In this document: one piece after another, positions 20,901 to 32,558 of the stretch
Position numbering within the stretch: the stretch's first letter is position 1
Layout of the letters: the number at the start of each line of letters is the position of its first letter
Assembly (NCBI GenBank): GCA_963920705.1
Contig: OY987240.1
Coordinates: 5,606,766-5,670,765 of the forward strand
DNA length: 64,000 nucleotides
From: Odiellus spinosus
Taxonomy: Eukaryota; Arthropoda; Arachnida; Opiliones; Phalangiidae
Direction: 5' to 3'
Position numbers and translations under genes: made by a program
The notes under the pieces: model-generated
What the model was told of the DNA's origin: nothing
The model's input: only the letters and a program-made list of their open reading frames with translations
The model's database searches: none

Positions 20901-23582
20901 ATTTTTGATGTTAATAGCTGGGGCAGCCTCACTTGATTCAGTCAAATTTCTACATTTTTACCAGTGCCCTTTAATCCCAATTAAAATTAATTTTTACATT
21001 ATTTTTGAAGATAATAGCTGGGGCAGCCGCACTTGATTCAGTCAAATCTCTACATTTTTACCATTGCCCTTTAATTCCAATTAAAAAAAAATTTTACATT
21101 ATTTTTGATGTTAATAGCTGGGGGAGCCGCACTTGATTCAGTCAAATCTCTACATTTTAACATTGCCCTTTAATCCCAATTAAAATTAATTTTTACATTA
21201 TTTTTGATGTTAATAGCTGGGGCAGCCGCACTTGATTCAGTCAAATCTCTACATTTTTACCAGTGCCCTTCAATCCCAATTAAAATTAATTTTTTCATAA
21301 TTTTTGATGTTAATAGCTGCGGCAGCCGCACTTGATTCCAGTCAAATCTCTACATTTTTACCAGTGCCCTTTAAACCCAATTAAGATTAATTTTTTCATA
21401 ATTTTTGATGGTAATACCTCCGGCAGCCGCACTTGATTCAGTCAAATCTCTACATTTTTACCATTGCCCTTTAATCCCAATTAAAATTAATTTTTACATT
21501 ATTTTTGATGTTAATAGCTGGGGCAGCCGCACTTGATTCAGTCAAATCTCTACATTTTTACCAGTGCCTCTTAATCCCAATTAAAATTAATTTTTACATT
21601 ATTTTTGATGTTAATAGCTGGGGGAGCCGCACTTGATTCAGTCAAATCTCTACATTTTTACCATTGCCCTTTAATCCCAATTAAAATTAATTTTTACATT
21701 ATTTTTGATGTTAATAGCTGGGGCAGCCGCACTTGATTCCAGTCAAATCTCTACATTTTTACCAGTGCCCTTTAAACCCAATTAAGATTAATTTTTTCAT
21801 AATTTTTGATGGTAATACCTCCGGCAGCCGCACTTGATTCAGTCAAATCTCTACATTTTTACCATTGCCCTTTAATCCCAATTAAAATTAATTTTTACAT
21901 TATTTTTGATGTTAATAGCTGGGGCAGCCGCACTTGATTCAGTCAAATCTCTACATTTTTACCAGTGCCTCTTAATCCCAATTAAAATTAATTTTTACAT
22001 TATTTTTGATGTTAATAGCTGGGGGAGCCGCACTTGATTCAGTCAAATCTCTACATTTTTACCATTGCCCTTTAATCCCAATTAAAATTAATTTTTACAT
22101 TATTTTTGATGTTAATAGCTGGGGCAGACGCACTTGATTCAGTCAAATCTCTACATTTTTACCAGTGCCTCTTAATCCCAATTAAAATTAATTTTTTCAT
22201 TATTTTTGATGTTAACAGCTGGGGCAGCCGCACTTGATTCAGTCAGATCTCTACATTTTTACCATTGCCCTTTAAACCCAATTAAAATTAATTATTTCAC
22301 AATTTTTGATGTTAATAGCTGGGGCAGCCTCACTTGATTCAGTCAAATTTCTACATTTTTACCAGTGCCCTTTAATCCCAATTAAAATTTATTTTTTCAT
22401 TATTTTTGATGTTAATAGCTGGGGCAGCCTCACTTGATTCAGTCAAACCTCTACATTTTTACCAGTGCCCTTTAATCCCAATTAAAATTAATTTTTACAT
22501 TATTTTTGATGTTAATAGCTGGGGCAGCCGCACTTGATTCAGTCAGATCTCTACATTTGTACCATTGCCCTTTAAACCCAATTAAAATTAATTTTTTCAT
22601 AATTTTTGATGTTAATAGCTGGGGCAGCCGCACTTGATTCAGTCAAATCTCTACATTTTTACCATTGCCCTTTAATCCCAATTAAAATTAATTTTTTCCT
22701 TATTTTTGATGTTAATAGCTGGGGCAGCCGCACTTGATTCAGTCAAATCTCTACATTTTTACCATTGCCCTTTAATCCCAATTAAAATTAATTTTTACAT
22801 TTTTTTGATGTTAATAGCTGGGGCAGCCGCACTTGATTTAGTCAAATTTCTACATTTTTACCATTGCCCTTTAAACCTAATTAAACTAAATTTTTTCATA
22901 ATTTTTGATGTTAATAGCTGCGGCAGCCGCACTTGATTTAGTCAAATTTCTACATTTTTACCATTGCCCTTTAAACCCAATTAAAATTAATTTTTTCATA
23001 ATTTTTGATGTTAATGGCTGGGGCAGCCGCACTTGATTTAGTCAAATTTCTACATTTTTACCATTGCCCTTTAAATCCAATTAAAATTAATTTTTTCATA
23101 ATTTTTGATGTTAATAGCTGGGGCAGCCTCACTTGATTCAGTCAGATCTCTACATTTTCCCCATTGCCCTTTAAACCCAATTAAAATTAATTTTTTCATC
23201 AATTTTGATGTTAATACCTCCGACAGCCGCAGCGAAATCATTATATTTTCCCCATTGCCCTTTAAACCAAATTTAAATTAAATTTTTCATCAATTTTGAT
23301 GTTAATACCTCCGACAGCCGCAGTGAAATCTTTATATTTTCCCCATTGCCCTTTAAACCAAATTTAAATTAATTATTTCAGCAATTTTGATGTTAATACC
23401 TCCGACAGCCGCAATGAAATCTTTATATTTTCCCCATTGCCCTTTAAACCAAATTTAAATTAATTATTTCAGCAATTTTGATGTTAATACCTCCGACAGC
23501 CGCAGCGAAATCTTTATATTTTCCCCATTGCCCTTTAAACCAAATTCCAATTAATTTTTTCATTATTTTTGATGTTAATACC
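17933..23582. repeat. 100-bp satellite array (~56 monomers)
   Basis: The monomer runs from TTGATTCAGTCAAATCTCTA to AATAGCTGGGGCAGCCGCAC and is exactly 100 bp in most units. The last four or five monomers (about 23220-23582) are a diverged 91-bp subtype with CCTCCGACAGCCGCAG. Small ORFs inside are accidental, because indels break all frames and the repeats are not codon-periodic. Confidence 0.97.
18230..22440. repeat. 1,401-bp higher-order repeat of 14 monomers
   Basis: Marker variants recur at a constant spacing. AATTCCAATTAAAAAAAA occurs at 18271, 19672 and 21073. The CAGACGCAC variant occurs at 19323, 20724 and 22125. Both sets are 1,401 bp apart. About three higher-order copies are therefore present, nearly identical to one another, while neighbouring monomers differ. 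Confidence 0.9.
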
Positions 23583-24514
23583 TTCCTTATTGCCGTTCGG
23601 AATGGCAAGTCGTTCGGAATTTCACTCATTTTTAAAAAGGAGAGTACTTTTAAGGCGGAGAAATTGAAAATTAATGTTATTCTATGGGATTTAGATTTTT
23701 TGCAAGAGACTTACCTTTCAGATTTATTTTCTAATGCTTCCAAATATTTTACAGGCTTTATTTTAAGACTAATTTCATAATTTTATACCGATTAGTTTGG
23801 TCACAGTCTATAAACGGCAAAAATATGAAGAAGGAGAAATTAAGTCATTAGAGTTCAATACCCATAGCCTCCAAATCAAGCGCGCGCGCTCGTGCTCGTG
23901 ATTTTAAAAAGCCATATAAAACCTAAGCCTAATTTGTCAAATTAGGCTTAGGTTTTTGGCGAATCTATTTCTCCGCCTTGTTGTTCCCTCCGTTTTCATA
24001 AATAGATTGTGGGCCATCTAATTGGTGTAAAATTATGAAATTAGTCTTAAAATAAAGCTTGAATCTTAATTCATACCACACGGAAAATCCAAGTCTGAAA
24101 AATATCCGGAAGTATTAGAAAATAAATCTGAAAGGTAAGCCACTTTCAAAAAACCAAATCCCATAGAATAACATTACGATTTGGCCATGCGCGAAACCAG
24201 CTAAGTACCAAAAAAAGGGTCAACTTTAGAATTAATTTTAAAATACTTAGACTTAATATTTTTAAATGAAACTTGAAAAGTTCAACATTTGAACCTTGCT
24301 CTACCATTTAAAAGTGATTATATCTGTAACAAATAATTCCTCTTTTAGTTCTGTCAATCACTGGACTTGTCCTCGAAAGAGTCGATTTTAATGTTATTCT
24401 ATGGGAGAATGGAGCGTTTTGATTGGCTAGAGACTGAATTTTTTAGGAAATCAAAATAGCATTACAGATGATGATGGGCCCAATACATAGAACCCTACCG
24501 GGTTCTAAGAATAA
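23583..24514. other. Tail of element Y
   Basis: AT-rich unique sequence that matches 51118-52046 inverted. It contains a perfect inverted repeat of AAACCTAAGCCTAATTTGTC / its complement near 23921-23960, two occurrences of ATGTTATTCTATGGGA, and the terminal hairpin. No gene. Confidence 0.7.
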
Positions 24515-24897
24515 CGAAAAAAGTGATGGAGGGTCGAAGGTTAGGTTCACTCTTCTCATTTTAAGGGACTTAGAATCAGTTTTTTTAGTTTTACTTTAGG
24601 CTACAGTTACAGCAAGAATAGATTGAACACAAGAATATGGAAGAGCTATAACTTTGGCCGCGCGCTAGTCTCAAGCGGATGTAGCCTACGGAGGTCTCAC
24701 GCCGCGCCTCATGTCGCGTGCACAGGAAACGAAAGGCGGTTTTCTACGATAAGTGCGGGGGGAGGGTTTCATCCAGTTGCTTCGGGCCTAATGAAATTGT
24801 ATTAAAATCTGAGTTTCCACGCGCCTGCCATATGAAAAGAGGTGAAAAGGATTGAACAGTGTTATAATTAGTAACAGCATATAAGAAAAATTATTTT
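24515..24897. other. No recognised feature
   Basis: GC-richer patch (24650-24760) with an accidental 60-codon frame. I recognise nothing in it. Confidence 0.4.
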
Positions 24898-26110
24898 TAC
24901 CTCCCCGACTGAACTTTAGTTCAGGGGGAGGTGTTACACTGGTCGTGTCTGTGTGTCTGTCTGTGTGTCTGTCTGTGTGTCTGTCTGTCTGTGTGTCTGT
25001 CTGTGTAAGCGGATATCCTGTGTAAACGGAAGTCACGTGACCTAGCTCGTGGAGCCAAAAGTCTAGAGACGTAATCATACCAGCTTATCGTTCAATTCCG
25101 GGGAATTACCTCCTTTAAGCGTGGCTGCCACATTGAGTTTCAAGTGTCGTGCAAAGACATACAACAGGACGTCTCCCATTGCACATCATCGCATTCCACC
25201 ATCCACTTTACGGTCGAACCTCGATGCTGAACAGCCGAAGGCGATTACAAGCAATGGGACGTCTCCCACTGTCATAATCACCTCCGACCATCCCCGCACC
25301 AAGGTCCAACCTCCAGTTTCCGATCTCAGCGTTCCATACTAGCGAGGCGTCCCCCACTAGTACAGTTCACATCAACCTTCCACTGACTCCAAACATCGCC
25401 CCACCAATGGGTAAATTGCGTCGCCAAGCGCCTAGAGATCAAGAATCAGCAAGACATTGAAAGGGGGGGGGGGTTTTCCCCCTAACTTCATGGCCATCAC
25501 GCACGGTTACTTCGATTAATATAGCCCTTCGAAAGGTTTATATAGTATCTTTTTGGAACGTATGCAAATTAGCCTCATGGGGTGATTTTGTTTGATATTG
25601 TTTAGGGAAATGAAACGCAATATTAATTTATATTATAATTAAAAATATTAAAATGGTTCATCTTAATCTAATTAATTAGAAAGTCGAAAAATTAATTTAA
25701 AATTCGAGATAGTTTAGAAGTTATTTGAGAATTTAAAGAAATTTGACCGATTAATGGCAGTTTTAGTTGGCAGCATGCGCCTAAGCTATTTTCCATATAT
25801 ATCATTTACTCGAAAAAGCAAAGGTATAACGGGCAGTATAGGCTTATCTCTGGTGCAAACTTGGGGTGGATTGAAGAACTTAAATAAAGGTGCGTTTACA
25901 CGGGTATGGAAGATTGAAACAACATAATTTAGATAAGAGATAAGACAATAATAACTTCGATTATACTCGGTGAATTTTTAACCAGTTCAAGGGGAATTGG
26001 TGTATAAGATTTGAAGCTGAGGCGGATTTATGCATAATGTTAAACCACTTAAGAAAAATGATAGTCGTGAAAACTCTCCTCGAACAGAAGTAGAGTAGGT
26101 TTCCAGTGTA
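24898..26110 (+). mobile_element. Repeat element Z, copy 1
   Basis: Begins ACCTCCCCGACTGAACTTTA, forming a stem-loop with GTTCAGGGGGAGGT, and is followed by a (TGTC)n/(TG)n microsatellite at 24944-25007. The rest matches, inverted, 56870-57770 and 58690-59572. Landmarks are GACGTCTCCCATTGC, CGCCTAGAGATCAAGAATCA and ATTTCCATATATATCATTTA. No protein is recognisable. The end hairpin may be a terminal signal of a rolling-circle-type or other non-autonomous element; class unknown. Confidence 0.7.
24944..25007. repeat. (TGTC)n/(TG)n microsatellite
   Basis: Alternating GTCTGTCTGTGTGTC units. The same position in other Z copies carries (TG)n/(CA)n at 29466-29498 and 57719-57740. Confidence 0.95.
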
Positions 26111-26403
26111 TTTGTGACACGTGTAAAATCGAGTTCGCCAGCACGCGAGTATGTGTAGACCACTAAATTTGAAGTCGGAAACCTCTTTACGCATGGAAAA
26201 TATCAATGTGATTTTTTTTGATATTCTTGGGAGAATCAGCTTCATGTATGGGGAAATATCGTAATCTTCTGGCAAACTTGCAAACAGTGGCGTATTTGGT
26301 TTTAATTACTGGCACGGATTTTCAAATTAATTTTTTTATAATTTTCGCGCGTTTCGCAAATGTATTTCGTGCGAAATTGTGTACATGCGCAGAGCGAACC
26401 AGG

Positions 26404-26928
26404 TTAACGCGGATACACACAGACCTGTTTTTACGCGTTTCACGCTCGTGAACTCATAGAAGTACCATTAGCACGCGCGAGCGAGGTGCAAACCACTCTA
26501 GAAAAATTTTGTACACCTGATTCCAGATTCATTTGATTGTCAGTGATTCCGAATCAATTCGCGTGATTCCGAATTGATTCGTGATTCCGAATCGATTCTC
26601 GTGATTCCGAATCGATTCGCGTGATTCCGAATCGATTCGCGTGATTCCGTATCGATTCGCGTGATTCCGTATCGATTCTCGTGATTCCGAATCGATTCGC
26701 GTGATTCCGAATCGATTCGCGTGATTCCGTATCGATTCTCCTGATTCCGAATCGATTCGCGTGATTCCGAATCGATTCGCGTGATTCCGTATCGATTCTC
26801 CTGATTCCGAATCGATTCGCGTGATTCCATTTAGTTTGTACACCTGATTCCAAGAGTGGTTTGCCCATTGCCCCTCGCGCGTGACCGTGAAAAGCGTGAA
26901 AATAGGTCTGTGTGAATCCGGCTTTAGT
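26404..26928. mobile_element. MITE with GCGGAT(T/A)CACACAGA-type ends
   Basis: The left end ACGCGGATACACACAGACCT is complementary to the right end GGTCTGTGTGAATCCGGCTT, followed by CACGCTTTTCACG-like subterminal inverted repeats. The centre is occupied by a 20-bp minisatellite bracketed by GTACACCTGATTCCA. A short relative without the minisatellite lies at 31276-31389. Confidence 0.7.
26542..26828. repeat. 20-bp minisatellite (GTGATTCCGAATCGATTCGC)
   Basis: About 14 units of exactly 20 bp with CGAATCGATTCG dyads in each, so the array can fold at every unit. It is open in several frames only because 20 bp cycles through frames. Not coding. Confidence 0.95.
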
Positions 26929-27155
26929 CATGCCACAATTAACAATTGACGAACTTTCTTAAACCGGATTGACATTGAAATTTCTCGTGTTTTAATAGTC
27001 ATTTATGATATGGTTGACCCAAGAGTGAAATGTAGACAGAGTGAGGAAAAGAATCACGTGATTGGATCTCGTGATGACTGCTAGTTTTAGTTTCACACTT
27101 TTTCATACATGAATTTAATGTTAATCCCAATTAAGTATAATAGAATCAGGCTTTT

Positions 27156-28740
27156 AATGCCTACTGTCGTGTATTTCCGGTAACATTTTAGCTAGTGTGG
27201 AGTCACGTAAAATGACGTTTGTTTCACAACTTGGTATATTTTTACTCAGGCCTGCCCTGTCAGAAAAAAAAAAATATAAAAAATTTATGGTAGGGCCAAA
27301 AGAGAAACATCTATTCTTTACTCACAGCATTATCACCAAAAAACGTGTTTTTAGACGTAGGCTTATAAGGTATCTGTAGGTCGTGTAGCACCAAAAAGCG
27401 AAATTGTACGTCACAGTTCGTAGTTTAGCGTGTTATGCGGAAAGCTTATTCGTTAATTGTTTATTGAATATGTTTATTTACGGTTATATGACGATACCGA
27501 GGTCATAACTTGATTTTGATGAAATATTTTGCCTAATGACGTTACTTGGTCTACAAATACTCTAGTTTTCTTAACGCCGATATTATTTTACTGAGGGACC
27601 TTGACCTTGCTTATCTAAATTTTAATTTATTGAACGTAAAATCGTTTCATTTCTTTTGAAATCTTCGACGAAGTTTGTTCTCTAGAGATTTGACTCGTTG
27701 AAATTTTAAATTAAGTTTCATTCGTTTGAATACAATTTATTGGTAAGGAAGTAATTTTGAATTTGAATCATTTATTTGATGCGTTTATTATTTGTTTGGA
27801 CATTTTTGGTATATTTTCATTGACCTGAACTCTAATTTTTATTACTGAGTTGTGACTGAAATATTAGTTTGGAAATCAAAAGGTTTTTTTTTTCTGACTC
27901 ATTTTTCTCTGTAGTAATTTTTTGTTTTCGTAAAAGAGTTATTAATGCCTACTGTCGTTTATTTTCGGTGATGTTTTAGCTAGTGTGTAGTCACGTAAAA
28001 TAACGGTTGTTTCACAACTTGTGTTGTATACTGAAGCCATGTATAGGTTCAATTTGATATAACATTTTGCCTTTTCACGTTACTTGGTCTACAAATACTC
28101 TACAACCGTCAAAATTCTGATATGGTTTTAAAAGAAGAACCTTGACCTTGTGTATTTAATCTCATATCGAGATTAAATGTTTTTCGCATCTAATTTTAAT
28201 TGGTTTATCAATATGTTATTTGTATAGATATTTTTTTTAAGATTTTATATTTTTTAGATTAAAATAAATTTATTATTCCAGAAGATTTTGTAGAATCTAG
28301 TTCTCAGGATTACCGGTGTTGAAAATTTATTTTGCTAATGTTATCTTGATGTCTGTGTTTTCTGCCCGCTATTTGGTAGTGGTAAGATTAATATTTTTAA
28401 TTTTAATTAATTGACTTATTTGGCGTTTATTTGATAATTTGCTTTACTTAAATTGTTCGTGTAAGGGCTATTTTACATATTACCAAAGATTGCTAATTTC
28501 AGTTGTCTTAATTCTGATTTTTTTGTTTTAATACTGAATTATGGACTGGATTATTTATCTTGAAATCTATGTGGTTATATCTTATTTATTTTCCTTTTTT
28601 TCTCTAGTTAGGTTTGGTTTTAAGTAGAGAATTATTTAGGGTTGTGTTGGTATACTGAAGAAATGCATATAGGTTCAATGTGATATAATATTTTGCCTAT
28701 TTCGCTGTTTCTTCTACTCATCCAATACTCTACATTTCTT
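27156..28740 (+). repeat. Repeat family X, tandem diverged copies
   Basis: TTAATGCCTACTGTCGT with GCTAGTGTG(G/T)AGTCACGTAAA starts at about 27156 and again at 27940. Each is followed by TTACTTGGTCTACAAATACT and CCTTGACCTTG blocks. A third partial end lies at 28650. Inverted relatives are at 50830-51117 and 55301-55960. No domain recognised. Confidence 0.75.
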
Positions 28741-28756
28741 TTCATCTTTTATTTTA

Positions 28757-28782
28757 GGTAGGGTTAGGTTAGGTTAGATTAC
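28757..28782. repeat. Short TTAGG run
   Basis: TAGGTAGGGTTAGGTTAGGT gives three TTAGG-like units next to the tRNA-like array. Similar short runs are at 30777-30789 and 31247-31275. Confidence 0.7.
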
Positions 28783-28890
28783 CTTAACGTCGGGGTCGGG
28801 GAGGTTATATTTTGGTTTCCCAACTTGTGTATATCTTTTATAAAAGCAAAAATGACATAAAACACATAAGATCAATGAGAATGTAACATT

Positions 28891-28962
28891 GTATACACCA
28901 GGGCTCGAACCTTGGTCCTTCCGCAAGTTAGGCGGACGTGATAACCACTACACCATAGATAC
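28891..28962 (-). tRNA. tRNA-Val-like (AAC)
   Basis: 72 nt with the box A-like TGGTGTAGTGG and box B-like GGTTCGAGCCC. The anticodon stem TCCGC/GCGGA is intact and the loop CTAACTT gives AAC. The acceptor stem has two mismatches (3' strand TGTATAC). Likely a tRNA-derived repeat or pseudogene. Confidence 0.65.
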
Positions 28963-29036
28963 TTAAGTACAGGAACTACTGTACCTTTTATAAAAGCAAA
29001 AATGACATAAAATACAATCAAAGAAAGTTTAACATT

Positions 29037-29108
29037 GTATCTACCAGGGCTCAAACCTGAGACCTTCCGCGTGTGAGGCGGACGTGAAAACCACTACACC
29101 ATAGATAC
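29037..29108 (-). tRNA. tRNA-Val-like (CAC), best-folded copy
   Basis: The acceptor stem GTATCTA/TAGATAC is perfect. The anticodon stem TCCGC/GCGGA is perfect with loop CTCACAC (CAC). The T arm is TCAGG/CCTGG with one wobble. This is the copy most likely to be a functional tRNA gene. Confidence 0.7.
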
Positions 29109-29187
29109 TTGAGCAACAGGAGCTTCTGTATCTTTTATAAAAGAAAAAATGACATAAAACACCAATGATCAATGAAATTTTAAAATT

Positions 29188-29259
29188 GTAACTGCCAGGG
29201 TTCGAACCTGGGTCCTTACGCGTGTGAGGCGGACGTGATAACCACTACACCACAGATAC
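29188..29259 (-). tRNA. tRNA-Val-like (CAC)
   Basis: Perfect T arm (CCAGG/CCTGG, loop TTCGAAC), anticodon CAC. One mismatch in the acceptor stem and one in the anticodon stem (GCGTA). Confidence 0.65.
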
Positions 29260-29332
29260 TTTGGGAACTTCTGTACCTTTTATAAAAGCAAAAATGACAT
29301 AAAATACATATGTTCAATGAAAGTTTAACATT

Positions 29333-29404
29333 GTATCCACCAGGGCTAGAAACTTAGACCTTCCGCATGTGAGGCTGACGTGATAACCACTACACCTTAG
29401 ATAC
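29333..29404 (-). tRNA. tRNA-Val-like (CAC), degraded
   Basis: Anticodon loop CTCACAT (CAC). The anticodon stem is broken (TCAGC/GCGGA) and box B is altered (GTTTCTAG). Probably a pseudogene. Confidence 0.55.
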
Positions 29405-29416
29405 TCATACTGCACC

Positions 29417-29510
29417 TTTTTACCTCCCCGACTGAACTTTAGGTCAGGGGAGGTTTTACACTGGTCGTGTCTGTGTGTGTGTCTGTGTGTGTGTGTAAGC
29501 GGAAATCAAA
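29417..29510 (+). mobile_element. Element Z fragment
   Basis: TTACCTCCCCGACTGAACTT with its stem-loop partner, TTACACTGGTCGTGTC, (TG)n and GTAAGCGGAAATC repeat the start of Z at 24898. It is truncated after about 95 bp. Confidence 0.75.
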
Positions 29511-29879
29511 AAGCATTAACATATCTTTGTGCGCTTAGGTTAATGAATGAAAGATTGTCAGGAATATTATATATATTTTTTAAAACCAATTAGTATTTGC
29601 ATATCGAGTGTAGTGATATTCAGATGTATTATAGACATATATTTTTTAAATAAGCTTTTACATAAGTTCTTTGTATACATTTTTTGCGAATATTTTTTTT
29701 TTAAAGATTTTTCCGATAATCATTTTCCAAAATATGAGCTTTAATATCTTAGTGAGCTTAGCTTAAAGAAATGAAAAACTTGAAAATAGAAATATATATA
29801 AAATTTAAAATAAATCTGTATTTGATTGTAGTGATATACAAAGTTATAGTAATTCAAATTTTTATTTTCATCTTTTTAA
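29511..29879. other. AT-rich, diverged duplication
   Basis: Two loosely similar segments (about 29530-29700 and 29755-29870) share TTAGTGAGCTTAG-like starts and TTGTAGTGATAT. No gene. Confidence 0.35.
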
Positions 29880-30145
29880 GGGCGGTCCTCTTCCTTTCCA
29901 CCTTTTTTTCGGCGGCCATCTTGCTTTTCATGCGGCCATCTTACTTTTCATCTTTTTTCATGCGGCCATCTTACTTTTCATCTTTTTTAAGGCGGCCATC
30001 TTGCTTTTCATCTTTTTTCATGCTTCCATCTTAATTTTCATCTTTTTTTTCAGGCGGCCATCTTGCTTTTCATCTTTTTTCAGGCGTCCATCTAACTCTC
30101 ATCTTTTTGCAGGCGGCCATCTTGATGTTCATCTTTTTCCGTTAG
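29880..30145. repeat. ~30-bp minisatellite (GCGGCCATCTTGCTTTTCAT)
   Basis: About eight units of GGCGGCCATCTT(A/G)CTTTTCATC plus a T-rich spacer. Several units contain a GGCCATCTT core. Confidence 0.85.
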
Positions 30146-30797
30146 TTTAAAAGGTTCCGTTTAAAATTTATTACCACTCCATTTTTAAATGCTCCCTGTA
30201 ATGCTAAGCGGGGTTTTAATATATAAGACTACTACTCCGCGTCTAACAATCCTCCGTGGGAAAAAAAAGACCCTACACTATACAAATCATTATCAACCAA
30301 TGGGAGGCCGGCGTTAAGGCGAGGCATCCCGCAACGGGATCCTCCTGAAACTACAGATTATCGTGTTAACGAACGGAAGCCTTTATCGAACTGGAATTTT
30401 TAACTTTAATTTTAATTTAAAAAGAGTAAAAAGCGGTACGAACCCCGATTAAATTTTATAAGTTAAACTGAGCGGAGGCCTAACAGGAAGAAAATTAACG
30501 AAACACTGAAACGTTTGAAACGATACCAAATCGAAGATTTAATTTTTCAATTAATTCTAATTTTAATTTAAAACGAACTACGAACCCAGATTAAATTTTG
30601 TTCCGTAGACGGCGTGTTTCTCCAAGAGCAATAAAATTAGCGAACTCGTGGGGGGCCGGAACTGCTCGGAATAAATTCCCCCGCGAAAAAACCAACCAAC
30701 GAACGAACGACGAACGAACGAACGAACGTCGTGGTTTTTATATATAAGATACGGCGTGGCTATGGAACGGTACGGTTAGGTTAGGTTAAGTCAGATT
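30146..30797. other. No recognised gene; (ACGA)n run
   Basis: 30360-30620 has two similar segments (CGAA-rich, TTTAATTTTAATTTAAA). An ACGA microsatellite occupies about 30697-30728 and a TTAGG run lies at 30777-30789. Nothing else was seen. Confidence 0.4.
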
Positions 30798-31713
30798 GGG
30801 GTACACCTTATTGTCGAATATATTAGTATCGAACGGTCCAAGGTCGACCTTTTTCCGCTGTTGACCTAGCGTCGAAAATATTAGGGTCGAAACTGAATAA
30901 TGTCGAATATTTTTGCTACTTAATGACTCCTGTCGAACACAATTTCCTATAGAGTCGAAAGGATTATCGAAGAAAATACTGAAAACAGAATAGAGTCGTA
31001 CAGAACATTTAATCGAATCGAAATTGGAATAGAATCGAGTCGAAAGTGAATAATGCATAATACACGAATGTTTTGATGGTGGTATCCCATTGGCTCGAAT
31101 TGATAATATGAGAGATTTAAAGAATAAATTAAGTTTTGATTAGAAACAAGTAGTTGGGTGGGTTAACACAGAGAAATAATGCATGAGTTAACTACTTGAG
31201 ATGTCAGTATACAAGATGGCTACGCAAAGCCAAGTTGGGTTGGGTTGATTTAAGTTAGGTTAGGTTGGGTTAGGTAGAAGCGGATGCACAGTGATCTATT
31301 TTCACGCGTTTCACGCTCGTGCGCTCATAGAAATACCATTAGCGCGCGAGCATGAAACGGATGAAAATATCTGTGCGAATCCGGCTTTAGGTTGGGTTCG
31401 TGCTTTGAAATAAACAAAATTATATATATACAGAATCAAGGAGAACTGGTATGGAGTCGTTTTCTAATACCTTTCTCAATACAAACCTGTTGCGACACTT
31501 ATACAAACATGTTTAGACACAAATTCAAACGTAATCCAAAATAATTCGACGTTATTCCCACTATTGTTCGACGCTTGTACGTTCGGTACTATTCTTTTCG
31601 ATGCTAAAAGTAAAACTTTCGATTCAGTTCCTTTCAACTCTATTCCAGGAGCAAAAAAAATTTGACGCTTATCCGATTCGACACTATTCCATTCGACGCT
31701 AATACTACACCCC
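30798..31713. mobile_element. Probable MITE with GGGGT ends and TCGAA-rich interior
   Basis: The left end GGGGTACACCTTATTGTCGA resembles the complement of the right end (GGGGTGTAGTATTAGCGTCG). Both sides contain many degenerate TCGAAT/ATTCGACG units in opposite orientation. It is flanked on both sides by TTAGG-like sequence. The small MITE at 31276-31389 lies inside it. Low sequence identity limits certainty. Confidence 0.45.
31276..31389. mobile_element. Short MITE related to 26404-26928
   Basis: AGAAGCGGATGCACAGTGAT and its inverted partner ATCTGTGCGAATCCGGCTTT enclose TTTCACGCTCGTG / AGCGCGCGAGCATGAAA. It is about 114 bp and nearly a full hairpin. Confidence 0.75.
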
Positions 31714-32057
31714 TTAGGCTAGGTTAGGTTTTTTTTCAAGATAAGAAATATGTTTTCTTTTTATCAAATTTTCTTACTTATTTTTATTATGTTGTTTATA
31801 GCATATAGCTCTTACGGTAGTATAATTATCCCTAGATTTTCTACTTATGGTGTATAGTTTTGCTATTTTAACATTAGTTTATTAGAGGTTACTGAGTATG
31901 AATATATAATAAAATTAAAATGTTTTTAGACAAACATCTACATTAATTTGTGATACATCGATTAGAACCACCTTTTTATATATTTTATATAACGCACCCT
32001 TACTTTTATAAATAATTTGGCGATTTAATACTTAATTACGTTATCCTTATAAAGTAT
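31714..32057. other. No recognised feature
   Basis: AT-rich DNA following a GGCTAGGTTAGGTT motif. No repeat or gene seen. Confidence 0.35.
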
Positions 32058-32558
32058 ATTATACAAAAAAGAGGTTGCTTCGCACCCTTAAAAAAACTCT
32101 TTATCTAACTCGAATCAAACCCGTGAAGGGACAGAAATTATTTGTTAGAGAAAGAGCAATTTTATATCTTTAAAATTATAGTAGATTTAGTCTACTACTT
32201 CAAATATTTTATTACTATTATATATTTTCCAGAAAACGGATAAAGACGACCTAGGACTAATGATAAATATATATATATATTAAAGGAACTCCATCTTTAG
32301 CTAATTTTATTAGTGATTTTGATAGAATTTAAAATTAAGATCAATGGGAGAGGAAGGTTAACTAGGTCGTCTTTATCCGTTTTTTATAAAATATATAATA
32401 GTAATAAAATCTTTGAAGTAGTAGACTAAATCTACTATAATTTTAAAGATATGAAATTGCTCTTTCTCTAACAAATAATTTCTGTCCCTTCACGGGTTTG
32501 ATTCGAGTTAGATAAAGAGTTTTTTTAAGGGTGCAAAGCAACCTCTTTTTTGTATAAT
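32058..32558. mobile_element. Foldback MITE with ~200-bp inverted repeats
   Basis: 32058-32255 (ATTATACAAAAAAGAGGTTG onward) is the near-perfect complement of 32362-32558. The loop is about 106 bp. No coding capacity. Confidence 0.9.

Larger units (their letters stand above)
16327..24514 (+). mobile_element. Composite satellite-bearing element Y, left copy
   Basis: The whole 8.2-kb unit recurs inverted at 51118-55300. It has, in order: a terminal segment with hairpin GTCTTTGCGAACAAAGAC (16338-16355); a palindromic head (arms about 16327-16640 and 17466-17801); a pair of 149-bp repeats; a 100-bp satellite array (17933-23582); a unique tail; and a terminal hairpin AGAACCCTACCGGGTTCT (24489-24506) about 8 bp from the other end. 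No protein is encoded. The layout of subterminal inverted repeats, central tandem repeats and a 3' hairpin resembles Helentron-associated (HINE/DINE-1-like) elements. That placement is inference. Confidence 0.75.

Noticed and set aside
17933..23582. Several 60-100-codon frames inside the satellite, repeated in the inverted copy
   Set aside because: They arise from the 100-bp monomer, are broken by single-base indels between units, and show no codon-periodic constraint.
17933..23582. Possible CRISPR-like array
   Set aside because: Units are contiguous 100-bp monomers with no unique spacers, and the context is eukaryotic.
24788..25078. Minus-strand frame with TDTQTDRHTDRHTD
   Set aside because: Translation of the TGTC microsatellite in element Z.
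26529..26931. Three overlapping minus-strand repetitive proteins of ~100-125 residues
   Set aside because: All three frames are open because a 20-bp unit lacking stops is read in each frame. This is a minisatellite.
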